Positions 8,122 to 16,511 of a stretch of 64,000 nucleotides of DNA are shown piece after piece. Position 1 is the stretch's first letter, and each line of letters begins with the position of its first letter. Source of the stretch: SHLQ01 sp033344795 (lineage in GTDB: Bacteria > Actinomycetota > Acidimicrobiia > Acidimicrobiales > SHLQ01); the NCBI GenBank assembly GCA_033344795.1, contig JAWPMS010000001.1, positions 3,720,001 through 3,784,000 on the forward strand, written 5' to 3'. Both the position numbers and the translations under genes were made by a program. The notes beneath the pieces were generated by a model. It did not search any database, was not told the DNA's origin, and worked only from the letters and a program-made list of their open reading frames with translations.

Positions 8122-8127
8122 TAGTTT
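8122..8127 (+). promoter_or_regulatory. Predicted -10 box (TAGTTT) of the cytochrome bc operon
   Basis: TAGTTT is followed by six bases and the GTG start at 8134, the same arrangement seen at many other genes here. A leaderless transcript is inferred. Confidence 0.5.
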
Positions 8128-8133
8128 GCGAAC

Positions 8134-8991
8134 GTGCCCTTCCACGACACCCGCGCAGCAGGCGGACATCTCAGAGTTCCCCACATCAAAACCGTTCGCC
8201 TGCTCACGGCGGCCGTAGCGCTCGGGCTGATTCTCACCGCCCTCCTTGGTGGGAGCGCGCAAGCGCTCCAAGGAGAATCAGACGAGCCCGCTACGGCCGA
8301 CGATCTACCGGCGACAACCGAACCTTCGCCTGCCGACGAAGCGCGAGATGAACAACTCCGGGAGGGGGCCACCGTTTACGCCCAGATCTGCGCGTCATGC
8401 CACCAGGCGGGCGGAGCCGGTCTCGAGGGCCAATTTCCGCCGCTCATCGACAATGACCACGTCGACGATGCCGCATACATCGAGGATGTGATCACCAATG
8501 GTCGCCGTGGCGAGATCGAAGTAGCCGGCGTTATCTACAACGGCGTCATGCCATCGTTTTCGACGCTCTCTGACGAGGACACGTCTGCGGTGATTGCATT
8601 CACTCAGAACGACTTCGTCGCTCCCGCTGCGTCGGCAGCGGTGCCGCTCGGCCCAGTGGCGGGCACCGAACTCCCGGCGCTCACCAACATGACCTATGTG
8701 TTGACGTTTGCGATGGTGGCTGGACTCATCGGCCTCGTCCTCGCACCACGAGTGCTCAGTGAGAACGACCGCCTGAACATGCCCTGGTTGGATGCGTGGC
8801 TGAAGACGGCGGTCATCGTCGCGAGCACCATCTTCTTGACGGTTGTGGTCCCCGACTGGGCAGTCAAAAACTCGACGGTCACCAAATTGAGCCGGTTCGC
8901 GCAAGATCTGATCGGAGTGTCTCTCTGGCTCTTCGGCATGGCCGCGATCGCCTGGTCGCTCTGGTACGCCCATGGGCGGTCTCGCGTATGA
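8134..8991 (+). CDS. Membrane-bound cytochrome c with C-terminal membrane helices
   Basis: The product starts with a signal-like helix (LLTAAVALGLILTALLGG), then an exported cytochrome c domain with haem motif CASCH at about residues 89-93 and a likely Met ligand in NGVMPSF, then about three membrane helices. The short basic C-terminus faces the cytoplasm. The GTG at 8134 is supported by TAGTTT six bases upstream. It is the first gene of the plus-strand respiratory operon and overlaps the flavoprotein start by four bases (ATGA). It is probably an electron-carrier subunit of the quinol:cytochrome c complex; its exact partner is not established. Confidence 0.82.
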   Translation: MPFHDTRAAGGHLRVPHIKTVRLLTAAVALGLILTALLGGSAQALQGESDEPATADDLPATTEPSPADEARDEQLREGATVYAQICASCHQAGGAGLEGQFPPLIDNDHVDDAAYIEDVITNGRRGEIEVAGVIYNGVMPSFSTLSDEDTSAVIAFTQNDFVAPAASAAVPLGPVAGTELPALTNMTYVLTFAMVAGLIGLVLAPRVLSENDRLNMPWLDAWLKTAVIVASTIFLTVVVPDWAVKNSTVTKLSRFAQDLIGVSLWLFGMAAIAWSLWYAHGRSRV

Positions 8992-10793
8992 CCCTTGAAC
9001 CGCTCGAGTACTACGACCACAACATTCCGTGCCTCGCGGCGTGTCCGGTCAACACGAACGCCGGGTTGTACGTGGCTGCGATCGCTGATGGCGACGACGA
9101 AAAGGCGTATCTCACCGCACGACTCCCGAATCCGTTCGCTTCGGTCTGTGGACGTGTGTGTGCAGCACCCTGCGAGGACGCGTGTCGTCGTGGCGAGATC
9201 GATCGTCCGATCGCGATTCGGGCGCTGAAACGGTTTCTGACCGAACGGCACGGCAGTGAGTCAGGCCACGACCTCATGCACGACCACGTTGCGGCGAACC
9301 CGGTGGTCGAGCGTCAGGAACACGTCGGAATTGTCGGGGGCGGACCTGCCGGTATGGCGTGTGCGCATGATCTTCGACTTCTCGGCTACCAAGTAACCGT
9401 CTACGAGGCCACAGACAAGCTTGGCGGCGCGATGTGGCTCGGCATTCCCGAGTATCGCCTGGATCGTGGTGTTCTTGCCGCAGACATCGATGCGATCCTT
9501 GCGATGGGAGTGCGGGTTGAGTACGAGACTCGACTCGGGGCCGACGTGACCCTCGAAGAACTCCAAGACCGTCATGACGCCGTCTTTCTCGGCATCGGAG
9601 CCACCTTGGGGCGCGGCCTGGACATCGAGGGCGCTGAAGGAGATGGCGTACTGAAGGCCATCGAGTTCCTGATCAACATGAACCGTGGATACGAGGTGGA
9701 GATCGGCGAACGAGTCCTCGTCATCGGCGGCGGCGACGTGGCCATGGATGCAGCACGGACCGCTCTCCGCGCTGCGGACTATGACGACGCTCGCGAGTCC
9801 TCGCTCGGAACAGAACAAGACGATGGGTCTGAGAACGATCGAAGCTCGATGATCGAAGCCTTCGATGTGGCGCGCACAGCAGCGCGCGCAGGAGCCAAGA
9901 GCGTCACGATCATGTCGCTCGAGTCTCGCTCCGAGATGCCAGCCCACGAGTACGAGGTCGAAGAGGCAGAACATGAAGGAATTCATCTTCTGCCACGGCG
10001 CGGACCACGGCACATCACCCTCGCAGATGGCCGAGCGACGGGAGTGGACACGGTCGGCGTGGTCTCCGTCTTTGATGAGGACGGTCGTTTTTCGCCTGTC
10101 TTCGACGAGTCCGACAGGGCACACGTTGCCGCCGACACCATCATCTTGGCCATCGGACAGGCCATCGACCTCGATTCGCTCGGCGAAGACGGGCCAGAGA
10201 TCAGCCCTCGCCGAACCATCAAGGTCATCGACGACACGGGAGCCACGTCGATCCCCGGCATCTGGTCGGGTGGCGATGCTGCGAAGGGCCCACGAACGCT
10301 GATCGACGCAATCGCAGATGGTCGTCGCGCAGCAGCTGACATCGACCGGTCCTTCGGTGGTACCGCCCAGACAGCATCGGCGGGGCAAATGGTCGAGCTG
10401 AAACGATTCCATCGGCTCGACGACAGCTATGACAGTCAAGATCGCGTCGAAGTACCGATGCTCGACACCGGAAGACGTACAGGTTTGGCCGAGGTGGAGC
10501 TCGGTTTCACCGAACAGCAAGCGCGGTGCGAGGCGAGTCGGTGTTTGCGCTGTTTCGCCAACATCTTGCTCGACGTCGATGCGTGTGTGTTGTGCGGCCT
10601 CTGCTCGGACGTTTGCCCCGTGGATGTGATCTCGCTCGTCCCCGGCAACGAGGTCTCGGAGGAAGCGGGGCCGAACACCACGGCACTGCTCCTGGATGAG
10701 ACAGCGTGCATTCGCTGCGGTCTATGCATCGAGCGGTGCCCACCAAAGGCGTTGACCATGGGCGTGTGGTCAGGAGTAGGAGTTCCACAATGA
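8988..10793 (+). CDS. GltD-like FAD/NAD(P) oxidoreductase with C-terminal 2x[4Fe-4S] ferredoxin domain
   Basis: A cytoplasmic flavoprotein of 601 residues, like the small subunit of glutamate synthase. The N-terminal Cys-rich region (PCLAACPVNTNAG, CGRVCAAPCEDAC) binds Fe-S clusters. Two Rossmann folds follow (GIVGGGPAGMAC for FAD, VLVIGGGDVAMDAA for NAD(P)H), and the C-terminus carries two ferredoxin motifs (CVLCGLCSDVCP and CIRCGLCIERCP). No glutamate synthase large subunit is nearby; instead it lies between cytochrome genes with four-base overlaps on both sides. An NAD(P)H- or ferredoxin-linked input into, or output from, the cytochrome b complex is the likeliest role, but this is inference. 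Confidence 0.85.
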   Translation: MTLEPLEYYDHNIPCLAACPVNTNAGLYVAAIADGDDEKAYLTARLPNPFASVCGRVCAAPCEDACRRGEIDRPIAIRALKRFLTERHGSESGHDLMHDHVAANPVVERQEHVGIVGGGPAGMACAHDLRLLGYQVTVYEATDKLGGAMWLGIPEYRLDRGVLAADIDAILAMGVRVEYETRLGADVTLEELQDRHDAVFLGIGATLGRGLDIEGAEGDGVLKAIEFLINMNRGYEVEIGERVLVIGGGDVAMDAARTALRAADYDDARESSLGTEQDDGSENDRSSMIEAFDVARTAARAGAKSVTIMSLESRSEMPAHEYEVEEAEHEGIHLLPRRGPRHITLADGRATGVDTVGVVSVFDEDGRFSPVFDESDRAHVAADTIILAIGQAIDLDSLGEDGPEISPRRTIKVIDDTGATSIPGIWSGGDAAKGPRTLIDAIADGRRAAADIDRSFGGTAQTASAGQMVELKRFHRLDDSYDSQDRVEVPMLDTGRRTGLAEVELGFTEQQARCEASRCLRCFANILLDVDACVLCGLCSDVCPVDVISLVPGNEVSEEAGPNTTALLLDETACIRCGLCIERCPPKALTMGVWSGVGVPQ

Positions 10794-11575
10794 CGATTCA
10801 GGAAGACCTCGAACGTGCAGAAGCCGGGGCCACTACCGACGGCGACGTGTTGGACAAGGTGCGCGACACACAGATCGGCCGCTCGATCTGGAGAACGCCA
10901 CGCCGAAAGACCAAACGTGACGCTGCGGCGGGCCATTGGTCGAGCTTTCTCTTGCATCTCTACCCGGTCAAAGTGCGCGAAGCCGAACTTGGATTCAAGT
11001 ACTCCTGGTACCTCGGAATCATCTCGATGGTGCTCTTTGGCTCCCTGATCGCGTCCGGCATGTACCTGATGTTCTTCTACGTGCCTTCGCCAGCGAGCGC
11101 CTACGCGGACATCCAGACGATCCAAACCGAGGTCGCGTTCGGCCAATACGTGCGCAACGTCCATCGATGGTCCGCACACCTGATGGTGCTCGCCGTAGCC
11201 ATGCACATGGCGAAGGTGTTCTATCGCGGTGCGTACAAGGCTCCACGTGAATTCAACTGGGTCATCGGCGTGGTGCTGCTTCTCCAAACCTTGCTGATGT
11301 CGTTCACTGGTTATCTCCTGCCGTGGGATCAGCTTGCGTACTGGGCGGTGACGGTCGGTTCGGAGATGGCTGGATACGCCCCGTTTGTAGGGGAACAGAC
11401 AAAAGAGCTCCTTCTCGGGTCGCAGGTCGTCGGGTCCGAGGCACTCCTGCGGTTCTACGTTCTGCACGTCGCTGTCCTACCCGCCTCATTGATCTTCGTG
11501 TTGATGATCCATCTGTGGCGCTGGCGCAAAGACTCGATGCTCGAGCTCGAACGAGAGGAGCCACTCGATGACTGA
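10790..11575 (+). CDS. Cytochrome b, N-terminal (cytochrome b6-like) subunit
   Basis: This is the membrane core of a quinol:cytochrome c reductase and carries both b haems. The 261 residues contain four helices; haem ligands are the His pair in VHRWSAHLMVLAVAMH (spacing 14) and the pair in VLHVAVLPASLIFVLMIH (spacing 15), the latter as in cytochrome b6. The start MTIQEDLER overlaps the flavoprotein stop by four bases. The C-terminal half of cytochrome b is a separate gene immediately downstream, the b6/subunit IV arrangement. Confidence 0.93.
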   Translation: MTIQEDLERAEAGATTDGDVLDKVRDTQIGRSIWRTPRRKTKRDAAAGHWSSFLLHLYPVKVREAELGFKYSWYLGIISMVLFGSLIASGMYLMFFYVPSPASAYADIQTIQTEVAFGQYVRNVHRWSAHLMVLAVAMHMAKVFYRGAYKAPREFNWVIGVVLLLQTLLMSFTGYLLPWDQLAYWAVTVGSEMAGYAPFVGEQTKELLLGSQVVGSEALLRFYVLHVAVLPASLIFVLMIHLWRWRKDSMLELEREEPLDD

Positions 11576-12128
11576 CGCACATGGACCATCTGACGGCACG
11601 CCGGTGGAGCTCGGGCCGAAACCCAAGGAGGTCGACGGGCGCCGAGTCCTCGGAATCGTTCCGGGACTCCCTGTCGCTGGAGAACGCAAGGAGCCTCAAC
11701 GGGATCGGTTGGTCATGGTCTGGCCACATCTGCTCGTGCGGCACGCGGTCGCGTCGATGGCGATCATCTTTCTGGTACTCGTCCTCGCCGTACTCTTCGA
11801 TGCTCCTCTCACCGAGGTGGCGAACCCAACGGTGACGCCAAATCCCGAAAAGGCGCCGTGGTACTTCGCAGGGCTTCAGGAGCTGTTGGCTCACTTTCAT
11901 CCGCTGATAGCCGGCGTCCTCATCCCCGGGTCGATCCTCATTGGGCTCGCCGCCCTGCCGTACATCGATCGCAGTCTTTTCATCCAAGCCAGGCATCGTC
12001 GGGTAGCAGTCACCACGTTCACCACGTTCGCCGTCATCATGCTGGCCCTCACGATCGTGGGCTTCGCGTTTCGGGGCCCGAATTGGGGATGGGTCTGGCC
12101 CTGGCAGGACTGGCACGGAAAGTTCTAA
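11568..12128 (+). CDS. Cytochrome b, C-terminal (subunit IV-like) subunit
   Basis: The product supplies the last helices of cytochrome b and the quinol-oxidation site. It has 186 residues with about three helices; the segment NPEKAPWYFAGLQELL corresponds to the PEWY-loop region (here PWY) near the Qo site. It overlaps the cytochrome b6-like gene by eight bases. The final aromatic stretch (GWVWPWQDWHGKF) is unusual in its tryptophan density. It acts with the split b6-like subunit and the Rieske protein downstream. Confidence 0.9.
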   Translation: MTDAHGPSDGTPVELGPKPKEVDGRRVLGIVPGLPVAGERKEPQRDRLVMVWPHLLVRHAVASMAIIFLVLVLAVLFDAPLTEVANPTVTPNPEKAPWYFAGLQELLAHFHPLIAGVLIPGSILIGLAALPYIDRSLFIQARHRRVAVTTFTTFAVIMLALTIVGFAFRGPNWGWVWPWQDWHGKF

Positions 12129-12149
12129 AGCACGCGTCGAGGGAGAACT

Positions 12150-12656
12150 ATGTCGAACATCATTGAACGCCGAAACTTCTTGAGCCGACTCTGGGCAGGA
12201 GGCCTCGGCCTCGTGGCAGCTGCGGGGGCGTGGACGTCTTGGGATCTGCTTCAGCCGCTCCCGTCCGTCGGTTTCGGAGGGCGCATTCGCTCGGTTCCAC
12301 CCGATGTGGTTCCCGAGGAAGGGGTCTTGGAGATACCCGCGGCGCGCGCCTTTCTCACGCGAGTGAACGGCGAAGTCATTGCGCTGTCCGAGAAATGTAC
12401 CCATCTGGGCTGCGGGGTGCCTTTCTGCGACTCGTCGGGAAGGTTCGAATGTCCCTGTCACGGTTCCGTCTTCAGCCGTGGTGGGGACTACCTCGCCGGA
12501 CCAGCACCGCGAGGTATGGATCGGTATGTCGTCGAGGAGGAAGATGGGCTGCTGTACATCGATACCGGCGAACGAATCGATGGTCTGGCGCCGGGTCAGC
12601 TGACGGTTGATGAGCCCGCCCGCGGGCCGGCCTGCGCGGGGGAGACACACGGCTGA
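12150..12656 (+). CDS. Rieske [2Fe-2S] iron-sulfur protein
   Basis: This high-potential electron carrier moves between cytochrome b and cytochrome c. It has 168 residues with an N-terminal RRNFLSRLW segment (twin-arginine-like) and helix, followed by the Rieske fold. Cluster motifs CTHLGC and CPCHGSVF give the two Cys and two His ligands, and the extra disulfide cysteines are present. GAGGGAGA before the ATG is a clear ribosome site. Its stop overlaps the next cytochrome c start by one base. Confidence 0.95.
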   Translation: MSNIIERRNFLSRLWAGGLGLVAAAGAWTSWDLLQPLPSVGFGGRIRSVPPDVVPEEGVLEIPAARAFLTRVNGEVIALSEKCTHLGCGVPFCDSSGRFECPCHGSVFSRGGDYLAGPAPRGMDRYVVEEEDGLLYIDTGERIDGLAPGQLTVDEPARGPACAGETHG

Positions 12657-13120
12657 TGGCCTACGACGTCGACGAAGAACTAGAAGCGAGCACGAATCGG
12701 GTGATGCTGTACGGCGTCGTCTTGTTGTTCGCGATGGCAGCGGTGTTCCCCCTCTACCGGTTCACCGAACCTTCCAACCGAACCGAAGCACGAGAGGAAC
12801 ACCTGAGTTCTCTGGCCGAGTCGGGAGAAGGGCTCTGGAGCCTCAACTGTTCATCGTGCCATGGTCTCAATGGCGAGGGCGGTATCGGACCGGCTCTCAA
12901 TTCGAAACAATTTCTTCAAGCGGCGACCGACGAGCAGATCCAGACGTTCGTCGCTGTGGGGTTGCCGGGTACGCAGATGAGTGCGTACTCGCAGGACTTT
13001 GCCGGACCGTTCACGTCCGAGCAGATTCGTGCGGTCACCGTGTACATGCGTTCGTGGGAAGAAGATGCTCCGGACAGAGAAGACTGGCGTGATCCGCAGG
13101 CGGACCTCGACGGGCAATAG
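12656..13120 (+). CDS. Membrane-anchored cytochrome c
   Basis: The last gene of the plus-strand respiratory operon. The 154 residues have one N-terminal helix (about 17-34) and a cytochrome c domain with haem motif CSSCH near residues 63-67 and a probable Met ligand in GTQMSAY. It would accept electrons from the Rieske protein and pass them to the CuA site or to the soluble cytochrome at 3055. The stop codon lies inside the -10 box (TAGGCT, 13118-13123) predicted for the next gene. Confidence 0.9.
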   Translation: MAYDVDEELEASTNRVMLYGVVLLFAMAAVFPLYRFTEPSNRTEAREEHLSSLAESGEGLWSLNCSSCHGLNGEGGIGPALNSKQFLQAATDEQIQTFVAVGLPGTQMSAYSQDFAGPFTSEQIRAVTVYMRSWEEDAPDREDWRDPQADLDGQ

Positions 13121-13129
13121 GCTCGCTGG

Positions 13130-13498
13130 ATGACCGCTGCTGACGATCCATCTCCGGTAAACCCGACCAAGGAGCTCTTCCGGACAATCAACAGATTCGT
13201 GAAACCTGCGGTGAAGGCAGGATTGGGCTCGCCGTTACCGGTCGGTCTCGGAGCGGTCGTGCTCGAGAGCACGGGTCGCAAGAGCGGCCTTGCGCGCGAG
13301 GTTCCTGTCCTGGGTTTTCGGGTGGGCAAGAAGGTGTACATCTCGACGGTTCGTGAGCGCTCGCAGTGGCTGAAGAACCTCGAGGCGAGCGACAAAGCCG
13401 GCGTTTGGTACTGCGGATCACGCAAAGACGCGACCGCGTGTGTTCAACGCGGACCCCTAAACGTCGTCACGCTCGAGGTCGCTCCAGAAGGGGAATGA
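13130..13498 (+). CDS. DUF385 / F420-type nitroreductase family protein
   Basis: The 122 residues resemble the deazaflavin-dependent nitroreductase (Ddn) and quinone reductase family: an N-terminal helix, VVLESTGRKSGLAREVP and VGKKVYIS beta strands forming a split-barrel fold. Actinobacterial members often bind F420, but specificity cannot be read here. TAGGCT six bases before the ATG suggests a leaderless mRNA. The 3' end overlaps the convergent gene by 42 bases, so the last 13 codons are antisense to it. Confidence 0.75.
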   Translation: MTAADDPSPVNPTKELFRTINRFVKPAVKAGLGSPLPVGLGAVVLESTGRKSGLAREVPVLGFRVGKKVYISTVRERSQWLKNLEASDKAGVWYCGSRKDATACVQRGPLNVVTLEVAPEGE

Positions 13499-14095
13499 CC
13501 TCGCCGCGGTCTCTGGCCACATCGGGAGTGGAACATCGAACTCGCCATTGAGCCACGCAGCCAGATCTGAGGCCACCGTTCTCACAGAGGCCCCATTCAG
13601 CGCGAGGATGGGGTTGGATTCTGCTGCGTCTGCGCCCTCTGCAATCGTCAGTGGGACGACCCTGTCTCGGTAGAGAGGGAGCAAGGGTGCGGCGCTTGCG
13701 TGGGCGGCGGTGACGAGGTCTTTGCGGGTCTCGGCGTCTCGGGGACGTTCACCCCACGCGTCGGACCAGAACTCTTCGACCTCGACAGCGGCGAGGATTC
13801 GGTCGAGGACGTGCGCTTTCCACTCGCCGTACTCCTGTGCTGGATCATCTCCCCAACGGACCCATTCGTCGCTTTCGGGGACGCCGACCACGAGCAGCAG
13901 ACCGATCTCGAACGGCAGCTGCACCCCGAGGGCTTGTTCGAGCTTGCGAAGCGCTCCCATGTCGATGGCCATGGCCTCATCGCCAGCGCCCATCTGTTCG
14001 AGGGCGAATACGACATAGGCCTCCCACGCGTCTTCGTCTGGCGAGGGTTCGAGGGCGAGTAGGCCGTCGATATCGAAGTCGGTCTCGTCACTCAT
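13457..14095 (-). CDS. Acidic protein of unknown function
   Basis: Function not recognised. The 212 residues are acidic, Trp-rich and predicted soluble, with no signal peptide or membrane helix. The overall pattern (helical, with WVRWGDD and PLLPLYRDRVVP segments) recalls SMI1/KNR4-like proteins, but only weakly. The start MSDETDF at 14095 overlaps the stop of the Gfo/Idh/MocA gene by four bases, so the two are co-translated. The tail overlaps the convergent DUF385 gene. Confidence 0.6.
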   Translation of the reverse strand: MSDETDFDIDGLLALEPSPDEDAWEAYVVFALEQMGAGDEAMAIDMGALRKLEQALGVQLPFEIGLLLVVGVPESDEWVRWGDDPAQEYGEWKAHVLDRILAAVEVEEFWSDAWGERPRDAETRKDLVTAAHASAAPLLPLYRDRVVPLTIAEGADAAESNPILALNGASVRTVASDLAAWLNGEFDVPLPMWPETAARSFPFWSDLERDDV

Positions 14096-15087
14096 GCAGT
14101 GGATCCTTCTCGGCAGAGACTCTCCCACTCGGTGAGCATCTCCATGATCTCGATCGAGTCAGCGAGGCGCGGGGACGGACGCTCCGCTTGCGTTCGGCCC
14201 TCGCGAACGTTGCGTTCCACCATGCTGATCTGGTAGCCGAAGGCGTCCTCGGTGGCGTCGACCACGATCGTTTCAGGGTCGCCGTCGAACGGGGTCCAGG
14301 TCATGACGTTTGGACCCGCGACAGGAAGCCACGGGTTTGTGTCGAAACGAAGCACTCCGTTGTCGCCGCCCACGGCAAACTCGCTTCCGTTGCCGTAGCT
14401 GTCCGATGACTGGAGGCTGGCGAGCACTCCGCTCTCAAAGTGAACCGTCAGTGCGGCGTCGACCACGTTACCGTCGACTTTGGAGATGTTTCCACCACCG
14501 TGTGTGGTTCGGCACGCGAAACTGTCATGTCCACCCATGGTCTGAATGACCAAGTGAAGAAGGGACACGGGATAACAACCGAGGTTGTAAATCGTCCCCT
14601 TGCCCTCGGGGTTCACCAGGTGGGCGATATTTGCGGCATAACTCCCTCGGACGGAGCGAAGGGCGCCGAGGCGGCCATCGAGCAGCACCTCGACGAATCG
14701 GGTGAGGAGCGGGTGCGCGAGATACATCAGACCTTCGACAAAGAACGTTCCGTGCTTCGCGACGCCGTCGACCAATTGATGCGCGGTCGCCATAGTGGTC
14801 GTGAGCGATTTCTCCGACAGCACGGCCTTGCCTGCGGCAGCGGCGGCCACGGCGATCTCATGATGTTGATGATTGGGAAGTCCGACGTAGACGACGTCGA
14901 CGGATGGGTTGCTCAGAACCTCGTCGAAATTTGTCGTTGTGGAGGCCACGCCGTACTGAGAGGCGAAGTCTGCCAGACGCTCCGCGGAGCGTCCGGCAAC
15001 AACTTCTACGGTTGACGATTCCGAGCGATCGATCGCATCGATCACGGTGTGAGAGATAAACCCAGTCCCCAGAATCGCCCAACGCAT
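14092..15087 (-). CDS. Gfo/Idh/MocA family oxidoreductase
   Basis: An NAD(P)-dependent sugar or inositol dehydrogenase-type enzyme. From MRWAILGTGFIS (the Rossmann GxGxxx site at the extreme N-terminus) it is 331 residues, the usual family length. The EKSL segment holds the conserved EKP-like catalytic lysine region (here EKS), and EGLMYLAHP matches the substrate-domain entry. The longer upstream reading lacks family features, so the start at 15087 is preferred. The substrate is not predictable. It is followed by a co-translated unknown acidic protein. Confidence 0.85.
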   Translation of the reverse strand: MRWAILGTGFISHTVIDAIDRSESSTVEVVAGRSAERLADFASQYGVASTTTNFDEVLSNPSVDVVYVGLPNHQHHEIAVAAAAAGKAVLSEKSLTTTMATAHQLVDGVAKHGTFFVEGLMYLAHPLLTRFVEVLLDGRLGALRSVRGSYAANIAHLVNPEGKGTIYNLGCYPVSLLHLVIQTMGGHDSFACRTTHGGGNISKVDGNVVDAALTVHFESGVLASLQSSDSYGNGSEFAVGGDNGVLRFDTNPWLPVAGPNVMTWTPFDGDPETIVVDATEDAFGYQISMVERNVREGRTQAERPSPRLADSIEIMEMLTEWESLCREGSTA

Positions 15088-15094
15088 CGGGCGA

Positions 15095-15277
15095 CTACTC
15101 GGTTGGTGCGTCGCCGTCTTCGAGCATTTCGCCGATCTTGTCGGTCGCCATGTCGATCTTGTCGGTGTGCTCGCCACCGGTCTTCTCGTCGATGATGTCG
15201 CCAGCCTTATCGAGGCCGTCCTTCACCTTGTCAGCGTTGCCGCCAGCGAGATCCTTGATCTTGTCGAAAATTCCCAT
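15095..15277 (-). CDS. MT0933-like antitoxin family protein (orphan)
   Basis: A 60-residue soluble protein whose sequence MGIFDKIKDLAGGNADKVKD followed by DKAGDIIDEKTGG is characteristic of the MT0933/Rv0909 antitoxin family. No toxin gene adjoins it: the next gene downstream is a sugar-type dehydrogenase. AAGGAG before the ATG is a strong ribosome site. A small hairpin (GCCC...GGGC, 15297-15309) lies in its leader. A general role as an abundant small helical protein is as likely as true toxin neutralisation. Confidence 0.75.
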   Translation of the reverse strand: MGIFDKIKDLAGGNADKVKDGLDKAGDIIDEKTGGEHTDKIDMATDKIGEMLEDGDAPTE

Positions 15278-15392
15278 ATTGATTTCTCCTTAATGTGCCC
15301 GCGGTGGGCAAAACGAGACAGCAGAGCCGCTCGGTCCCCTCCATCCTACGGGGATTGACGGGCTTTCTGGTGAGAGGCAATAGAGTCACTCT

Positions 15393-16427
15393 ATGGGCCA
15401 TGTCCTCCAGCAAGGTGCGCTCCTCGGTCACGTCAAGTGGTTCAGCGACTTCGATTTCGGCGATGCGCCTCGGGTCTTGGGTGATCTGTTCACACCCACC
15501 CTGATCGGACTTGTCGCCGCGTCGACCGTCGTGATTTGCACCCTGGTGTTGATCGACAGCCGCCTGAACGGCCTGGGATGGTACGGCGCAGTCAATGAAT
15601 GGTTGTCCGCCCACCAGGAGCACAGCGATGTCATTCTTCGAGCAGCTATGGCGGCGGTCTTGCTGGTGTCTTGGGAGAACCGGGCCCTGCTGACCCCGGA
15701 ACTGCAGGAGGGCACCGCTTGGGTGGGCTGGCTGCAGTTTGTGTTGGCGATTGCGCTTCTGATTCCGCGTACTTCACGCTGGGCGGGCGCCGGTATCGGT
15801 CTCCTATGGCTGGTGGGTGTTTTCGAGTACGGCGCATTTCACATGCTCGACTACCTGCACTACGTGGGCATATCGGTGTATCTCTTCTTGTCCGGTCACC
15901 CGAAAGACGCACTTCGCGGGGTGGCGCTGCCGGCGTTGTACAGCACGGTCGGCTTCGCGCTGATCTGGCTCGGATTCGAGAAACTCGTGTATCCCGAGTG
16001 GGCGCTGCACGTGCTCGAAGAGAACCCGAGTCTGCTCCTCGGGATGGACGCAGAGTTCTTCTTGCAGGGAGCCGCCTTCGTCGAAATCAGCCTCGGCTTT
16101 CTGCTCATCATTGGGTTGCTCGAACGACCGCTCGCCGCAGTCATCACCTTGGTCTTCTTCACGACCACGCTGATCTTTGGCCGAATCGAGGTGGTCGGGC
16201 ACACGCCGCTTCACGCCGCCTTGGTGGTCTTCTTGCTGCGTGGACCTGGCACCCTCTACCGGCCACCCATCGAGCTGCACGGGCGGAGACGTCTCAAGGT
16301 GGCCTTCGCGGCCGTGAACTTCGTGCTCGTCCTCTCGCTGATCGGTGTGGCCTATACGGCCTCGGCGCAGTCACAATTCGACGACCACACCTCGCAGAAC
16401 TCTCGTCCGGCGCTCCCGGAGGACTGA
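15393..16427 (+). CDS. Polytopic membrane protein (DoxX-like)
   Basis: A 344-residue integral membrane protein with about eight hydrophobic helices. Charged His/Tyr/Asp residues lie within helices (EYGAFHMLDYLHYVG), and FALIWLGFEKLVYPEW recalls DoxX-type membrane proteins. The specific function is unknown. TAGAGT six bases before the ATG (15381-15386) indicates a leaderless start. The C-terminus is exported or cytosolic and polar. It is apparently a single-gene unit. Confidence 0.6.
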   Translation: MGHVLQQGALLGHVKWFSDFDFGDAPRVLGDLFTPTLIGLVAASTVVICTLVLIDSRLNGLGWYGAVNEWLSAHQEHSDVILRAAMAAVLLVSWENRALLTPELQEGTAWVGWLQFVLAIALLIPRTSRWAGAGIGLLWLVGVFEYGAFHMLDYLHYVGISVYLFLSGHPKDALRGVALPALYSTVGFALIWLGFEKLVYPEWALHVLEENPSLLLGMDAEFFLQGAAFVEISLGFLLIIGLLERPLAAVITLVFFTTTLIFGRIEVVGHTPLHAALVVFLLRGPGTLYRPPIELHGRRRLKVAFAAVNFVLVLSLIGVAYTASAQSQFDDHTSQNSRPALPED

Positions 16428-16511
16428 ACTCGGACGAGGCACGCGCACAGATCTCTGCTGCACCTTTGGCGAAAGTTGGGTAACGAGGCTGCGGTATCTA
16501 GTCTTCGCCGC

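Noticed and set aside
9261..11467. Two long minus-strand readings across the flavoprotein and cytochrome b genes
   Set aside because: They are antisense to genes with clear cofactor motifs and have Arg/His-rich composition typical of shadow frames.
11304..12650. 448-codon minus-strand reading
   Set aside because: Antisense to cytochrome b subunit IV and Rieske genes; composition is not protein-like.
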